Positions 33,910 through 42,263 of a stretch of DNA of 64,000 nucleotides are shown in pieces (the first letter of the stretch is position 1; each line of letters begins with the position of its first letter). A program made the translations under genes and the position numbers. The notes beneath the pieces were generated by a model. The model was not told where the DNA came from and searched no databases. It saw only the letters and a list, made by a program, of their open reading frames with translations. This DNA is from Pseudomonas sp. PB101 (GTDB lineage Bacteria; Pseudomonadota; Gammaproteobacteria; Pseudomonadales; Pseudomonadaceae): the NCBI RefSeq assembly GCF_009764265.1, contig NZ_RWIR01000079.1, positions 62,001 through 126,000 of the forward strand, in the 5' to 3' direction.

Positions 33910-34043
33910 GTTAAAATATTCGCGCTGTTAGTGAGCAATGCAATGCCGAAGGGATTAGGGTTTCTGGCACCCCGAAACACCCGATGGCAGAACGGGCACT
34001 AGCAGTCGCGCTGTAATTGAAAAATGCGAATAGCTCCCGCTGT

Positions 34044-34532
34044 TTAAAATGTCCACCTATGATTTATATCATCAGCAAAGAAAATAGATATCCAATACAA
34101 AAAAATCCCTGCACACAGGCTGTACCCTATTATGCTCTCGCAAACTTTCTTGTTGGAAAAGCGATAATTAATAGATGCAGTAATAGCCAATAAACCAACG
34201 GCGAACATAATCAATGCCAGCGCTGGGGCTGCAATCCCCAAACCATTGAATTTCAATAATCTGGATTTTCCACGACCTCCCCCATAAGGCAGTACAATAT
34301 GGTTGTTGTAAATTGAATAAGTGGCTAGTAGCAAACAACAAGTGGATATAGCAATGAGTGCGACTTTCAGTCTTGCAGGGGGCTTCCTTAGTTTGTTAGG
34401 CGTACTCGCATCGTGCAACGACTTTCTACATTTATAACAGAGCCCGTTTTTAATTCGCGCCACACCTCCCTCGTTCGTCATGCTGCAATTTTTGCATTTT
34501 TTTGCTACCAACATTGCTTTTCCACGAGGCAT
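34044..34532 (-). CDS. zinc-ribbon plus membrane-segment protein, unknown
   Basis: A 162-residue protein. Near the N-terminus CKNC and CYKCRK form a CxxC-(16)-CxxC zinc-ribbon-like pair. Three hydrophobic segments follow (LKVALIAISTCCLLLATYSIY, IAAPALALIMFAVGLLAITAS, IIGYSLCAGIFLYWISIFF). An AAGGAGG site stands 11 bases before ATG 34532; GTG at 34553 would place the site inside the gene. It lies 17 bases after the stop of an open frame (34550-34813) in an AT-rich block. Function unknown; an accessory or orphan-immunity role in the PAAR locus is possible. Confidence 0.65.
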   Translation of the reverse strand: MPRGKAMLVAKKCKNCSMTNEGGVARIKNGLCYKCRKSLHDASTPNKLRKPPARLKVALIAISTCCLLLATYSIYNNHIVLPYGGGRGKSRLLKFNGLGIAAPALALIMFAVGLLAITASINYRFSNKKVCESIIGYSLCAGIFLYWISIFFADDINHRWTF

Positions 34533-34549
34533 CAACTCTCGATCCTCCT

Positions 34550-34813
34550 TCACTTAAGTTTTTTCCAATAAGCCCTATGCATCTTTATTTGGCCAAGCAA
34601 AGCTAGGGCAGCATAGGGCAGGAACGCAAACAAATTGTTCATGTAGTAAGATGCTTTCCAATGAGCAAATATTACCATTTGATTAATCTTGCTCTTTATA
34701 GTTATCACTAACGCAGTTGTGCCAGTTAATACGACGGTGCGGCAATTGATGGTGTAGATAACTTTCGCCCATGAAAAATATTTAAAACACTTTAAGAATG
34801 ATAGAATTAGATT
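34550..34813 (-). other. open frame of 87 codons without AUG, membrane-protein-like
   Basis: Immediately after the TGA of the gene at 34814-35563 the same frame stays open for 87 codons and ends at a TGA directly before the strong AAGGAGG of the next gene. The translation looks like a small membrane protein (KVIYTINCRTVVLTGTTALV, YYMNNLFAFLPYAALALLGQ). No ATG occurs before codon 46 and the only early alternative is GTG at codon 36 (34708). It may start at a rare codon, be read through from the upstream gene, or be a decayed gene. Confidence 0.4.
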
Positions 34814-35563
34814 TCACGACTCAACTTTGTGGTAAATGCCTTCAGCGCTCACGTTATGACCAAATCCGCAAGACCCGCCTGCCACTCGCGTTACAGTGAG
34901 TAGTTCATCATCAATATCAAAGTCATACTGGCAGTCGCCCTCATTATCATCATTCATTGCGTAGTGAGCCTTGCCATTTTTAAACTCTAACACTGTTGAG
35001 AACTCTCCAGAATTGGGTCCTCCGTACATTGCCATTAGGCCGGCGTAAAAACCAAAAAAATCAATTTTGTAATTTCGACCATGAGGCTTGATAATTATGC
35101 TATTCCATAACGCAGCCCCTGAATACCTCCAGTACTGACCTCCTGGCTCAGAAGACAATTCTTCTACTGCGGTTTTTATGTTGTTATTAATTTTATTTAG
35201 ATTAAAGGTTGACCTTTTGTCGTTTGGCAAGATATTCAGCCATGCCTTGGCCCTAAGAATATCACCTTCATGTACGTAGGTAAGAGCTACGTTGTTGTAG
35301 GCCATAGCAATTTTATCTTCGTCAAGCTGACAGCTCTCCGACCAGCCGACCTGTAACTCGTATTGACTCCTAGCCTTAGGATATTGCTTAAGCCCGTAAT
35401 ACCTCCCTCCTTCAGTTGCGTATTTATCGACTTTAAGGCAATTAAGCTCCATCTCCTCTTCAGTAATGGCTGCATAAGCTAAATCCGGTGCGATAAAAAG
35501 CGTTGTGAGCGCACAGCCTTTTATCAGTCGGTATACTGAGAAATTGAAACACCGAGAGTACAT
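34814..35563 (-). CDS. exported protein of unknown function
   Basis: A 249-residue protein with a probable signal peptide (RLIKGCALTTLFIAPDLAYA, cut before AITEEE). The N-terminal half has TPR-like helices (YGLKQYPKARSQYELQVGW, MAYNNVALTYVHEGDILRAKAWL). The C-terminal half has beta character and an acidic stretch (DDNEGDCQYDFDIDDE). GGAG precedes the ATG by seven bases. Its AT-rich codon use differs from the flanking catabolic genes and suggests acquisition by transfer. It shows some resemblance to exported proteins near secretion-effector loci, but I recognise no family. Confidence 0.7.
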   Translation of the reverse strand: MYSRCFNFSVYRLIKGCALTTLFIAPDLAYAAITEEEMELNCLKVDKYATEGGRYYGLKQYPKARSQYELQVGWSESCQLDEDKIAMAYNNVALTYVHEGDILRAKAWLNILPNDKRSTFNLNKINNNIKTAVEELSSEPGGQYWRYSGAALWNSIIIKPHGRNYKIDFFGFYAGLMAMYGGPNSGEFSTVLEFKNGKAHYAMNDDNEGDCQYDFDIDDELLTVTRVAGGSCGFGHNVSAEGIYHKVES

Positions 35564-36068
35564 ATTGCTCCACCATTAAAAAATGAGACACTGTCACAGA
35601 TCACCTAGGTTCTATTGCCTTTTACCCTGGAAACCCCGGCCCCCGTCGCGCGCGTGTGCAAAGCCAAACATCATGACGAGAGTATCGCCTTCCACACTTT
35701 GCCTCCGCAGGTGGTCTTGTTACTTTCGCGAATAAAGTATCCCTTTGCCATTGCACGCACTCCGTGTCTATTCACGCGCTAGGCAGGCACGTGCTGTGGT
35801 TGTATGAGTCGCACCGACTCGGAAAAGAGTGGGCGAACACAAAGTACGTGGGCTTGGAGGCAATTCAAGACATTGCGGAACGAACAGGAGACTTCCTACA
35901 AGTAATACAGAGAAAGACGACGAAAGTTGAAATAAGTCGGATTGCCGTTCTTGCTTGGTTCGCAAGCGAAATGAAAAAAGCCAGCACGTTCACAGCGTCA
36001 TCTGCCAATTTGGGCAATCCCCATCCCGCATGTTCCAATACCCCGCATCACCCCCCTGGAATCGCAAC
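35564..36068. other. 505-base region of mixed composition; weak ORF at 35764-36072
   Basis: AT content falls back to normal across this stretch. The only frame of note is 35764-36072 on the plus strand (GTG start, 102 codons), whose first 75 codons read like protein (LEAIQDIAERTGDFLQVIQ, ISRIAVLAWFASEMKKAS). It ends in ATGA overlap with the cytochrome start but has no clear ribosome-binding site. I treat it as a possible gene fragment at the edge of the acquired block. No palindrome or terminator was noted. Confidence 0.3.
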
Positions 36069-36449
36069 ATGAGAACCATCGCCGCACTGACCTTCGCCTC
36101 GGCCCTCCTGCTGAGCACGCCCGCCACCGCTGCAGGCGATGCCCAGGCCGGGGAGAAAGTGTTCAAGCGCCTGTGCAGCGGCTGCCACCAGATTGGCGAA
36201 TCGGCCCGGGCCTTCTTCGGCCCGCAGCTCAATGGCGTGATCGGTCGCCACTCCGCCGTCACCACGGACTACGTGTATTCCGACGCGATGAAATCCGCCA
36301 ACCTGGTCTGGGACCGCGACACCCTGATCGCCTATCTCGAAGCGCCAAAGAAAGTCGTCCCCGGCACCCGCATGATTTTCTGGGGCCTCAGCGATCCGGA
36401 GAAGATCGAAGACCTGTTGGCCTATCTGCAATCCTTCCCGGCGCAGTAA
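36069..36449 (+). CDS. periplasmic class I cytochrome c
   Basis: A 126-residue c-type cytochrome with a signal peptide (MRTIAALTFASALLLSTPATA). The haem-binding motif is CSGCH, with CHQIGESARAFFGPQLNGVIGR after it, and the axial Met is in GTRMIFWG. It resembles mitochondrial/cytochrome c2-type small electron carriers. It is convergent with a LysR gene with no gap (its stop ends one base before that gene's stop). The electron partners are not encoded nearby. Confidence 0.93.
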   Translation: MRTIAALTFASALLLSTPATAAGDAQAGEKVFKRLCSGCHQIGESARAFFGPQLNGVIGRHSAVTTDYVYSDAMKSANLVWDRDTLIAYLEAPKKVVPGTRMIFWGLSDPEKIEDLLAYLQSFPAQ

Positions 36450-37310
36450 TCAAGCAGCCGCCAGATTGTCGGCCAGCCACCCGGTGAAGGCCCGCGCCAT
36501 CGGGATGTTCTCGCTGTCACGATGGGTCAGCAGCGCCCAGTTCGGACCGCGGATGGTTTGCTCCACCATCGGCTGCAACAGCCCGTTGGCTTGCGCCTGT
36601 CGACTCAGCAACTGGCTGACCAGCGCAATGCCGAGCCCCATGCAGGCCGCGTCCAGCAGTAAACCCGGATCGGAAAAATTCAGCCCCTGATCCATCTGCC
36701 CCACATCAATTCCCGACTCCACCGCCCAGTGGCTCCAGTCCATTTCCCGCTCGCCATGCAGGGTGGTGCGTTGTTCTGCCGGCAAGGCCATCAGGCTCGG
36801 GTGACACGCCGGGTAGAGGCGGTCGGCATGCAGCACCTTGAAGCTGCATTCGGCCTGGGAACTGATGTCGTCGCGCACCGCCAGGTCGATGGTCTGGCTG
36901 GCCATGTCCGGCACTTCATCGGTGCTGAAAATCCACAGGTCGACCTGCGGATGCTGGCGCCGGAAATCCCCCAGGCGCGGCAACAGCCAGTGCCGGGCAA
37001 AGGCCGGGGTGGTGTTGAGCACCAGTTGATTGGGCTTCTGGTATTGCCCCAACCGGCGAATCCCTACCGCCAGTTGCTGCAACAGCGCCTGGGTGGTGCT
37101 CAGCAGATCGTGCCCGGCATCGGTCAGGCTGACGCTGCGCCCGCTGCGATGGAACAGCGGTTGTTCCAGGTACGCCTCAAGGCTGCGGATCTGCTGGCTG
37201 ATCGCCGACTGGGTGAGGTGCAACTCTTCGGCGGCCTTGTGAAAACTGCCCAGCCGGGCGGCGGCTTCGAAGCCGCGCAGGGTGCTCAGGGGCGGCCAGT
37301 GTTTGAGCAT
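36450..37310 (-). CDS. LysR-family regulator (GcvA-like) beside agu2 operon
   Basis: A 286-residue LysR-type regulator of the GcvA subgroup: LSTLRGFEAAARLGSFHKAAEELHL followed by TQSAISQQIRSLEAYLEQPLFHR, and a periplasmic-binding-like effector domain with LNTTPAFARHWLLPRL. It is divergent from the agmatine deiminase operon over a 134-base region and is the probable regulator of agmatine use there. This differs from AguR (TetR type), which controls the main aguBA operon in P. aeruginosa. Confidence 0.92.
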   Translation of the reverse strand: MLKHWPPLSTLRGFEAAARLGSFHKAAEELHLTQSAISQQIRSLEAYLEQPLFHRSGRSVSLTDAGHDLLSTTQALLQQLAVGIRRLGQYQKPNQLVLNTTPAFARHWLLPRLGDFRRQHPQVDLWIFSTDEVPDMASQTIDLAVRDDISSQAECSFKVLHADRLYPACHPSLMALPAEQRTTLHGEREMDWSHWAVESGIDVGQMDQGLNFSDPGLLLDAACMGLGIALVSQLLSRQAQANGLLQPMVEQTIRGPNWALLTHRDSENIPMARAFTGWLADNLAAA

Positions 37311-37444
37311 ATTGATAAGCTCCTCTAATCAGTTGCCTGCAAAATCCATCGTTTGTTTGCCCGTTTTGCTAGCCGTAGCATGCATGCCAAGACCGCCAAG
37401 GGCGTTTTCATTGAACACAATGACTTAACTCAGAGGTATTTGTC

Positions 37445-38497
37445 ATGCAGCAGAACGTTATTCAAGACAGTGGTTGGATGATGCCGGCCGAGTGGGTCAC
37501 CCATGCCGCCACCTGGATGGTCTGGCCGCATAACAAGACCCTTTGGGAATCCGGCTGGCGGGTGACGCTGGCGCAGGTTCAAGAGGACTTTGCCCGCGTG
37601 GTCAACGCCATCGCCCGCTTCGAACCGGTGAAACTGGTGGTCGATCCATCAGCCGTCGCCAGCGCCAAAGCCTGGTGCGGGCCGAACGTCGAGTTGATCG
37701 AACTGGCGGTCAACGACAGCTGGTGCCGCGACTCCGGCCCGAGCTTCGTCTGCCATCCGCAGCAGGGCCTGGCCGGTGTGAGCTGGCGCTTCAATGCGTG
37801 GGGCGGCAAGTCGGCCCACGATCTGGACGAAAGCCTGGCCCGCCGTGCGCTCAACCACCTGGGCCTGGAGTGCTTCGGCACGGCGCTGAGCAACGAGGGC
37901 GGCGCCATTCATGTGGACGGCGAGGGCACGTTGATCACCACCGAATCGGTATTGCTCAACCCCAACCGCAACCCGGGCGTGACCAAGGCCGAGATCGAAG
38001 AGATCTTCACCCGCCTGCTGGGCGTGAAGAAAACCATCTGGCTGCCGGGCGATCCGGACTACGTGACCGGCGACATGACCGACGGCCACGTCGATGGCGT
38101 GTGCGCCTTCGCCCGTCCCGGCGTGCTGCTGGTGGACGCCACCCACGACAAGCAATCGGTGTACGCCGAAGTGGCCCGCGAGAACCGCCGCGCCCTGGAA
38201 CTGGCCACCGATGCACAGGGCCGCAAGTTCGAGCTGATCGAGCTTTATGAGGCCAGCGATGCGGTGGACACCGAGGCCGAAGTGTTCTGCGCTTCCTACA
38301 CCAATTTCTACATTGCCAATGGCGCGATCATCATGCCGGCCTATGGCATCGATGCCGACAAGGTCGCGGCCGAAGTGCTGGCGCAGGCATTCCCCGGGCG
38401 CGAAGTGGTGCCGGTGCGGATCAACCATCTGGCCCATGGCGGCGGCGGTGTGCATTGCATCACCCAGCAGCAGCCGGCCTGGCCGGTGCGGGGTTGA
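37445..38497 (+). CDS. agu2A: agmatine deiminase (cytoplasmic), first gene of agu2-type operon
   Basis: A 350-residue enzyme of the peptidyl-arginine-deiminase fold that converts agmatine to N-carbamoylputrescine and ammonia. The catalytic Cys is Cys338 in GGGGVHCITQQ. Other active-site blocks are WCRDSGPSFV, LSNEGGAIHVDGEG and TDGHVDGVCAF. It has no signal peptide. An AGAGG-type site precedes the ATG. The next gene starts five bases after its stop and encodes the following enzyme of the pathway. Gene order matches the agu2ABCA' operon described in P. aeruginosa, which is linked to agmatine response. Confidence 0.93.
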   Translation: MQQNVIQDSGWMMPAEWVTHAATWMVWPHNKTLWESGWRVTLAQVQEDFARVVNAIARFEPVKLVVDPSAVASAKAWCGPNVELIELAVNDSWCRDSGPSFVCHPQQGLAGVSWRFNAWGGKSAHDLDESLARRALNHLGLECFGTALSNEGGAIHVDGEGTLITTESVLLNPNRNPGVTKAEIEEIFTRLLGVKKTIWLPGDPDYVTGDMTDGHVDGVCAFARPGVLLVDATHDKQSVYAEVARENRRALELATDAQGRKFELIELYEASDAVDTEAEVFCASYTNFYIANGAIIMPAYGIDADKVAAEVLAQAFPGREVVPVRINHLAHGGGGVHCITQQQPAWPVRG

Positions 38498-38501
38498 TGC
38501 C

Positions 38502-39410
38502 ATGACGCTGCTGACTATCGCCACCACCCAGATGCCCTGCACCTGGGACCTCAAACACAACCTCGACCAGGCTGAGCAACTGGTCCGCGAGGCCGCAGCC
38601 AAGGGCGCGCAGGTGATCCTGTTGCAGGAGCTGTTCGCCACGCCGTATTTCTGCATCGAGCAACACCACAAACACCTGGCGCTGGCCGAGGAGTATCGCG
38701 ACAGCCACGTGCTCAAGCGCTTCGCCGCGCTGGCCAAGGAACTCGGCGTGGTGTTGCCGCTGAGCTGGTACGAGAAGGCCGGCAATGCCTACTTCAATTC
38801 GTTGAGCGTGGCCGACGCCGACGGGCGCCTGTTGGGCGTGTATCGCAAGACCCACATCCCCAACGCCATCGGCTACCAGGAGAAGGAATACTTCAGCCCC
38901 GGCGACAGCGGTTTCCGGGTCTGGGACACCGCGTTCGGGCGCATCGGCCTGGGCATCTGCTGGGACCAGTGGTTCCCGGAAACCGCGCGCTGCCTGGCCT
39001 TGATGGGCGCCGAAGTGCTGCTGTTCCCCACGGCCATCGGCTCGGAACCGGGCTGCGCGACCCTCGACTCGCGGGATCACTGGCAGATGACCATGCGTGG
39101 CCACGCCGCCGCCAACCTGCTGCCGGTGGTGGCGGCCAACCGTGTCGGCCGGGAAGCGGCGACCACCGATCCGACCCTGCAAATGAGCTTCTACGGTTCG
39201 TCGTTCATCTGTAATCACAAAGGCAAGTTGCTCGCCGAAGCCGACCGCGACAGCACCGGCGTGCTGGTGCACAGCCTGGACCTGGCGGCCATGCGCGAAG
39301 ACCGCCTGACCTGGGGCATCTACCGCGATCGCCGTCCGGACATGTACGGCGCCTTGCTGACCCAGGACGGTCGTCAGATCCATTCACGCTGGGCAACCCA
39401 AGGGGTGTGA
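38502..39410 (+). CDS. agu2B: N-carbamoylputrescine amidase
   Basis: A 302-residue nitrilase-superfamily enzyme that hydrolyses N-carbamoylputrescine to putrescine, CO2 and ammonia. The triad is Glu43 (LLQELFATPYF), Lys116 (VYRKTHIPNAIGYQEKEYF) and Cys153 (LGICWDQWFPE); the surrounding blocks are diagnostic of this enzyme. The first ATG after the deiminase stop is used; longer upstream readings lie inside the deiminase gene. It ends two bases before the binding-protein gene, so the operon is very compact. Confidence 0.95.
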   Translation: MTLLTIATTQMPCTWDLKHNLDQAEQLVREAAAKGAQVILLQELFATPYFCIEQHHKHLALAEEYRDSHVLKRFAALAKELGVVLPLSWYEKAGNAYFNSLSVADADGRLLGVYRKTHIPNAIGYQEKEYFSPGDSGFRVWDTAFGRIGLGICWDQWFPETARCLALMGAEVLLFPTAIGSEPGCATLDSRDHWQMTMRGHAAANLLPVVAANRVGREAATTDPTLQMSFYGSSFICNHKGKLLAEADRDSTGVLVHSLDLAAMREDRLTWGIYRDRRPDMYGALLTQDGRQIHSRWATQGV

Positions 39411-39411
39411 C

Positions 39412-40512
39412 ATGAACACGATCAACAAGCTGTGCCTGGCCATGGGCCTGGCGTTGAGCTGTGCAGTGCCTGTGCTGCACGCCGAGGAGAAAACCCTGCG
39501 GCTGTACAACTGGGCCGATTATTTTGCCGAGGACACCCTGAGCAAGTTCACGGCCGAAACCGGGATCAAGGTGATCTATGACGTCATGGACGGCAGCGAA
39601 ACCCTTGAGGCAAAAATGCTCGCTGGTGGCAGCGGATACGACCTGATCTTCCCCGGTGACACCGTGGCCGAACGCCTGATGCGCGCCGGCAGCCTGCAAC
39701 CGCTTGACCAGTCGAAAATCACCGCCCTGAACGACGTCGAGCCCGGTTTGCAGAAGCTGCGCTCGCACTATGAGCATTCGAGCAAAGCCACGGTGCCGTA
39801 TACCTGGGGCACCATCGGCCTGACCTACAATGCCGAGCAGATCGCCCAGCGTGCGCCGGACGCGCCGGTCAACAGCCTGGACATGCTGTTCAAGCCGGAG
39901 CTGGCGGCCAAATTCGCCGACTGCGGCATCTCGATGATCGACTCGCCAGACGAAGTGTTGGCGGTGGTGCTCAATTACCTGGGTCGCGATCCACGCAGCG
40001 CCAAACCGCAAGACCTGGCGGCAGCCAGTGAGTTGCTGATGAAGATGCGGCCGTACGTTCGCAAGTTCCAGTCGCAACCGGTGACCGACCTGGTCAACGG
40101 CAACCTGTGCATGTCCCTGGGCTACAGCGGCGACATGACCCAGGCGCAGCGCACGGCCGACAGCGCCGGCAAGAAAACCACCTTCCACTACCGCATTCCT
40201 CGCGAAGGCACCACGGTGTGGATGGACACCATGGCCATTCCCGTCGACGCCCGTCACCCGGAATACGCCTACGCTTTCATCAACTTCGTGATGCGCCCGG
40301 AAAACATGGCGGCGATCAGCAACTTCACCGGCTACCCGACCTCCAACGCCAAGGCGCGGCCGGACGTCGATGCGGCGATGCGCAACAACCCGGACATCTA
40401 CCTCGATGAAGCCACCTACGCGCGGCTGATTCCCGGCAAGGACATTCCCCAGGCCGACATGCGGGCACGCATGCGCACCTGGACCAAGTTCAAGACCGCT
40501 ACGGTCAATTGA
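39412..40512 (+). CDS. agu2C: polyamine-binding periplasmic protein (PotF/SpuD-like)
   Basis: A 366-residue substrate-binding protein with a signal peptide (cut near VLHA-EEKTL). Family marks are LRLYNWADYFAEDTLSKF, YDVMDGSETLEAKMLAGGSGYDLIFPGD and CMSLGYSGDMTQAQ. It would capture agmatine or putrescine. No permease or ATPase of an ABC transporter is adjacent, so it must share a transporter encoded elsewhere or act as a sensor. It lies third in the agu2-type order; the symbol follows that order. Confidence 0.9.
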   Translation: MNTINKLCLAMGLALSCAVPVLHAEEKTLRLYNWADYFAEDTLSKFTAETGIKVIYDVMDGSETLEAKMLAGGSGYDLIFPGDTVAERLMRAGSLQPLDQSKITALNDVEPGLQKLRSHYEHSSKATVPYTWGTIGLTYNAEQIAQRAPDAPVNSLDMLFKPELAAKFADCGISMIDSPDEVLAVVLNYLGRDPRSAKPQDLAAASELLMKMRPYVRKFQSQPVTDLVNGNLCMSLGYSGDMTQAQRTADSAGKKTTFHYRIPREGTTVWMDTMAIPVDARHPEYAYAFINFVMRPENMAAISNFTGYPTSNAKARPDVDAAMRNNPDIYLDEATYARLIPGKDIPQADMRARMRTWTKFKTATVN

Positions 40513-40560
40513 TCACCGGTCGGCCTCAGGGTCGACCAACACCCGATTTCAGGAAAACAC

Positions 40561-41685
40561 ATGCCGACACGTCGAACATTCATCAAGCAGGCATCGGTCA
40601 TCGCCGGACTGGGCGCAGTGGCGTCCATGGGACTGGGCTTTGCCTCCCTGCCGGTGCGCGCGGCCGGCAAAGAAAACTGGTACATGCCCGATGAGGGTGA
40701 CAAACACCAGCGGGCCTTCATCGCCTTCGGCGCACAGGCCGCGATCTGGGAAGATTTCACCCCCCACGTGCAAGAGGCCCTTGGGCGGATCGCCCGCAGC
40801 ATCGCCCAATACGAGCCGGTCACCGTGTTCTGTCGCCAGAGCGAGCGGCGCCTGGCCGAAGCCAAATGCGGCAGCCACAACACCACCTTCGTGATCACCG
40901 AGCTGGATGACATCTGGATGCGCGACACCGGCGCCAATTTTGTCGTCGATGGCAACGGCGGTCTCGGCGCAGTGGATTTCAACTTCAACGGCTGGGGCAA
41001 CAAACAGCAGCATGAGGAGGATGCGCAACTGGCCGCCCAGGTCGCCGAAAACGCCAAGGCGGATTACCAGCGCAGCGAACTGGTGGGCGAGGGCGGTGCG
41101 ATCGAAGTGGATGGCCATGGCACCGGGATCATGACCGAAAGCAGCTGGATCAACCGCAACCGCAACCCGGACTGGAGCAAGGCCGATGTCGAGGCCGAAC
41201 TGAAAGAACGGCTGGGGCTGCGCAAAATCATCTGGCTGCCGGGGATCAAGGGCAAGGACATCACCGACGCCCATGTCGACTTCTATGCGCGCTTCGTCAA
41301 GCCCGGCGTGGTCATCGCCAACCTCGACAATGACCCCGAGTCCTACGACTACAAGGTCACTCGCGCTCATCTGCAGATCCTCGAAAACGCCATGGATGCC
41401 GATGGCCGCAAATTGCAGGTGCATACCGTGTCGCCACCGCTGAACCCGCGCAACAGCCGGTTCAGCAAGGACAACCCGGACTTCGCCGCCGGCTACATCA
41501 ACTACTTCGTGATCAATGGCGCGATCATCGCCCCTGAGTTCGGCGACAAGGAAGCGGATGCCAAGGCCTTCGACCTGCTGTCCGAACTCTACCCGGACCG
41601 CGAAGTGGTGCAGCTCGACATCGACGCGATCTCCGCGGGTGGCGGCGGGATTCACTGCGTGACCAGTCATCAGCCGCTGGTTTAA
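40561..41685 (+). CDS. agu2A': agmatine deiminase with Tat export signal
   Basis: A 374-residue agmatine deiminase-family protein that begins with a twin-arginine signal (TRRTFIKQASVIAGLGAVAS), so it is folded before export to the periplasm. Catalytic Cys366 is in GGGGIHCVTSHQ, and DDIWMRDTGANFVVDG, LVGEGGAIEVDGHG and DAHVDFYARF supply the other active-site residues. It is a diverged paralogue of the first gene in the operon. A periplasmic deiminase would act on agmatine, or another guanidino compound, outside the cytoplasm next to the binding protein. Confidence 0.92.
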   Translation: MPTRRTFIKQASVIAGLGAVASMGLGFASLPVRAAGKENWYMPDEGDKHQRAFIAFGAQAAIWEDFTPHVQEALGRIARSIAQYEPVTVFCRQSERRLAEAKCGSHNTTFVITELDDIWMRDTGANFVVDGNGGLGAVDFNFNGWGNKQQHEEDAQLAAQVAENAKADYQRSELVGEGGAIEVDGHGTGIMTESSWINRNRNPDWSKADVEAELKERLGLRKIIWLPGIKGKDITDAHVDFYARFVKPGVVIANLDNDPESYDYKVTRAHLQILENAMDADGRKLQVHTVSPPLNPRNSRFSKDNPDFAAGYINYFVINGAIIAPEFGDKEADAKAFDLLSELYPDREVVQLDIDAISAGGGGIHCVTSHQPLV

Positions 41686-41719
41686 CGGTTTGTCCCCGAT
41701 TTCAGATTAAACACAAGAA

Positions 41720-41811
41720 CCTGTGGGAGCGGGCTTGCCCGCGATGGCGGAGTGTCAGTCAAGAGGTTGTTCATTGACCCACCGCTATCGCGAGCAAGCT
41801 CGCTCCCACAG
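41720..41811. repeat. REPIN after the agu2 operon
   Basis: Left arm CCTGTGGGAGCGGGCTTGCC, right arm GCGAGCAAGCTCGCTCCCAC. It lies between the convergent agu2 operon and NTF2-like gene. Confidence 0.85.
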
Positions 41812-41834
41812 GGATATTTGGTGAATCAGGTAAA

Positions 41835-42263
41835 TCAGGTCTTGCTGGCTTTCAGGTAAGCCCCAAGGCGCCGCCCCATCTCCTCACCCAACGCCTGCAA
41901 GCCACTGAGCGGCCGCACCATCACTTCAAACTCGACAATCCTGCCCTGTTCGTTGAAGCGGATCATGTCGATGCCCTTGAGTTCTTTCTCGCCGACTTTG
42001 GCGCTGAATTCGAGAATCACGTTCAGGCCATCCGCCGTCGCCAGTTCGCGGTGGTAGGCAAAATCCTCGAACACGTTCATGACCGTGTTGAGGATCATCG
42101 ACACCACCGGCGCCCCCGGGTACGGCGTGTGCGCCATCGGCGAACGGAAGACCGCCTGCGGATCGAGCAGGGCGGGCAGGCCGCTCAAGTCGCGGTTGCC
42201 GATCATCGTGTGCCACTGCTCCAGCGACGCGGCGACATTGGGGTTCAGGTTCAGCTCAGACAT
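41835..42263 (-). CDS. SnoaL/NTF2-like fold protein
   Basis: A 142-residue protein with the cone-shaped NTF2-like pattern: an N-terminal helix (AASLEQWHTMIGNRDLSGLPALLDPQAVFRSP), then strands including LNVILEFSAKVGEKELKGIDMIRFNEQGRIVEFEVMVRPL. Such proteins are small-molecule isomerases, hydrolases or binding modules; no function can be set. ATG at 42263 has AGGAG six bases ahead; a TTG six bases earlier is too close. It overlaps the preceding SGNH hydrolase by eight bases. Confidence 0.85.
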   Translation of the reverse strand: MSELNLNPNVAASLEQWHTMIGNRDLSGLPALLDPQAVFRSPMAHTPYPGAPVVSMILNTVMNVFEDFAYHRELATADGLNVILEFSAKVGEKELKGIDMIRFNEQGRIVEFEVMVRPLSGLQALGEEMGRRLGAYLKASKT

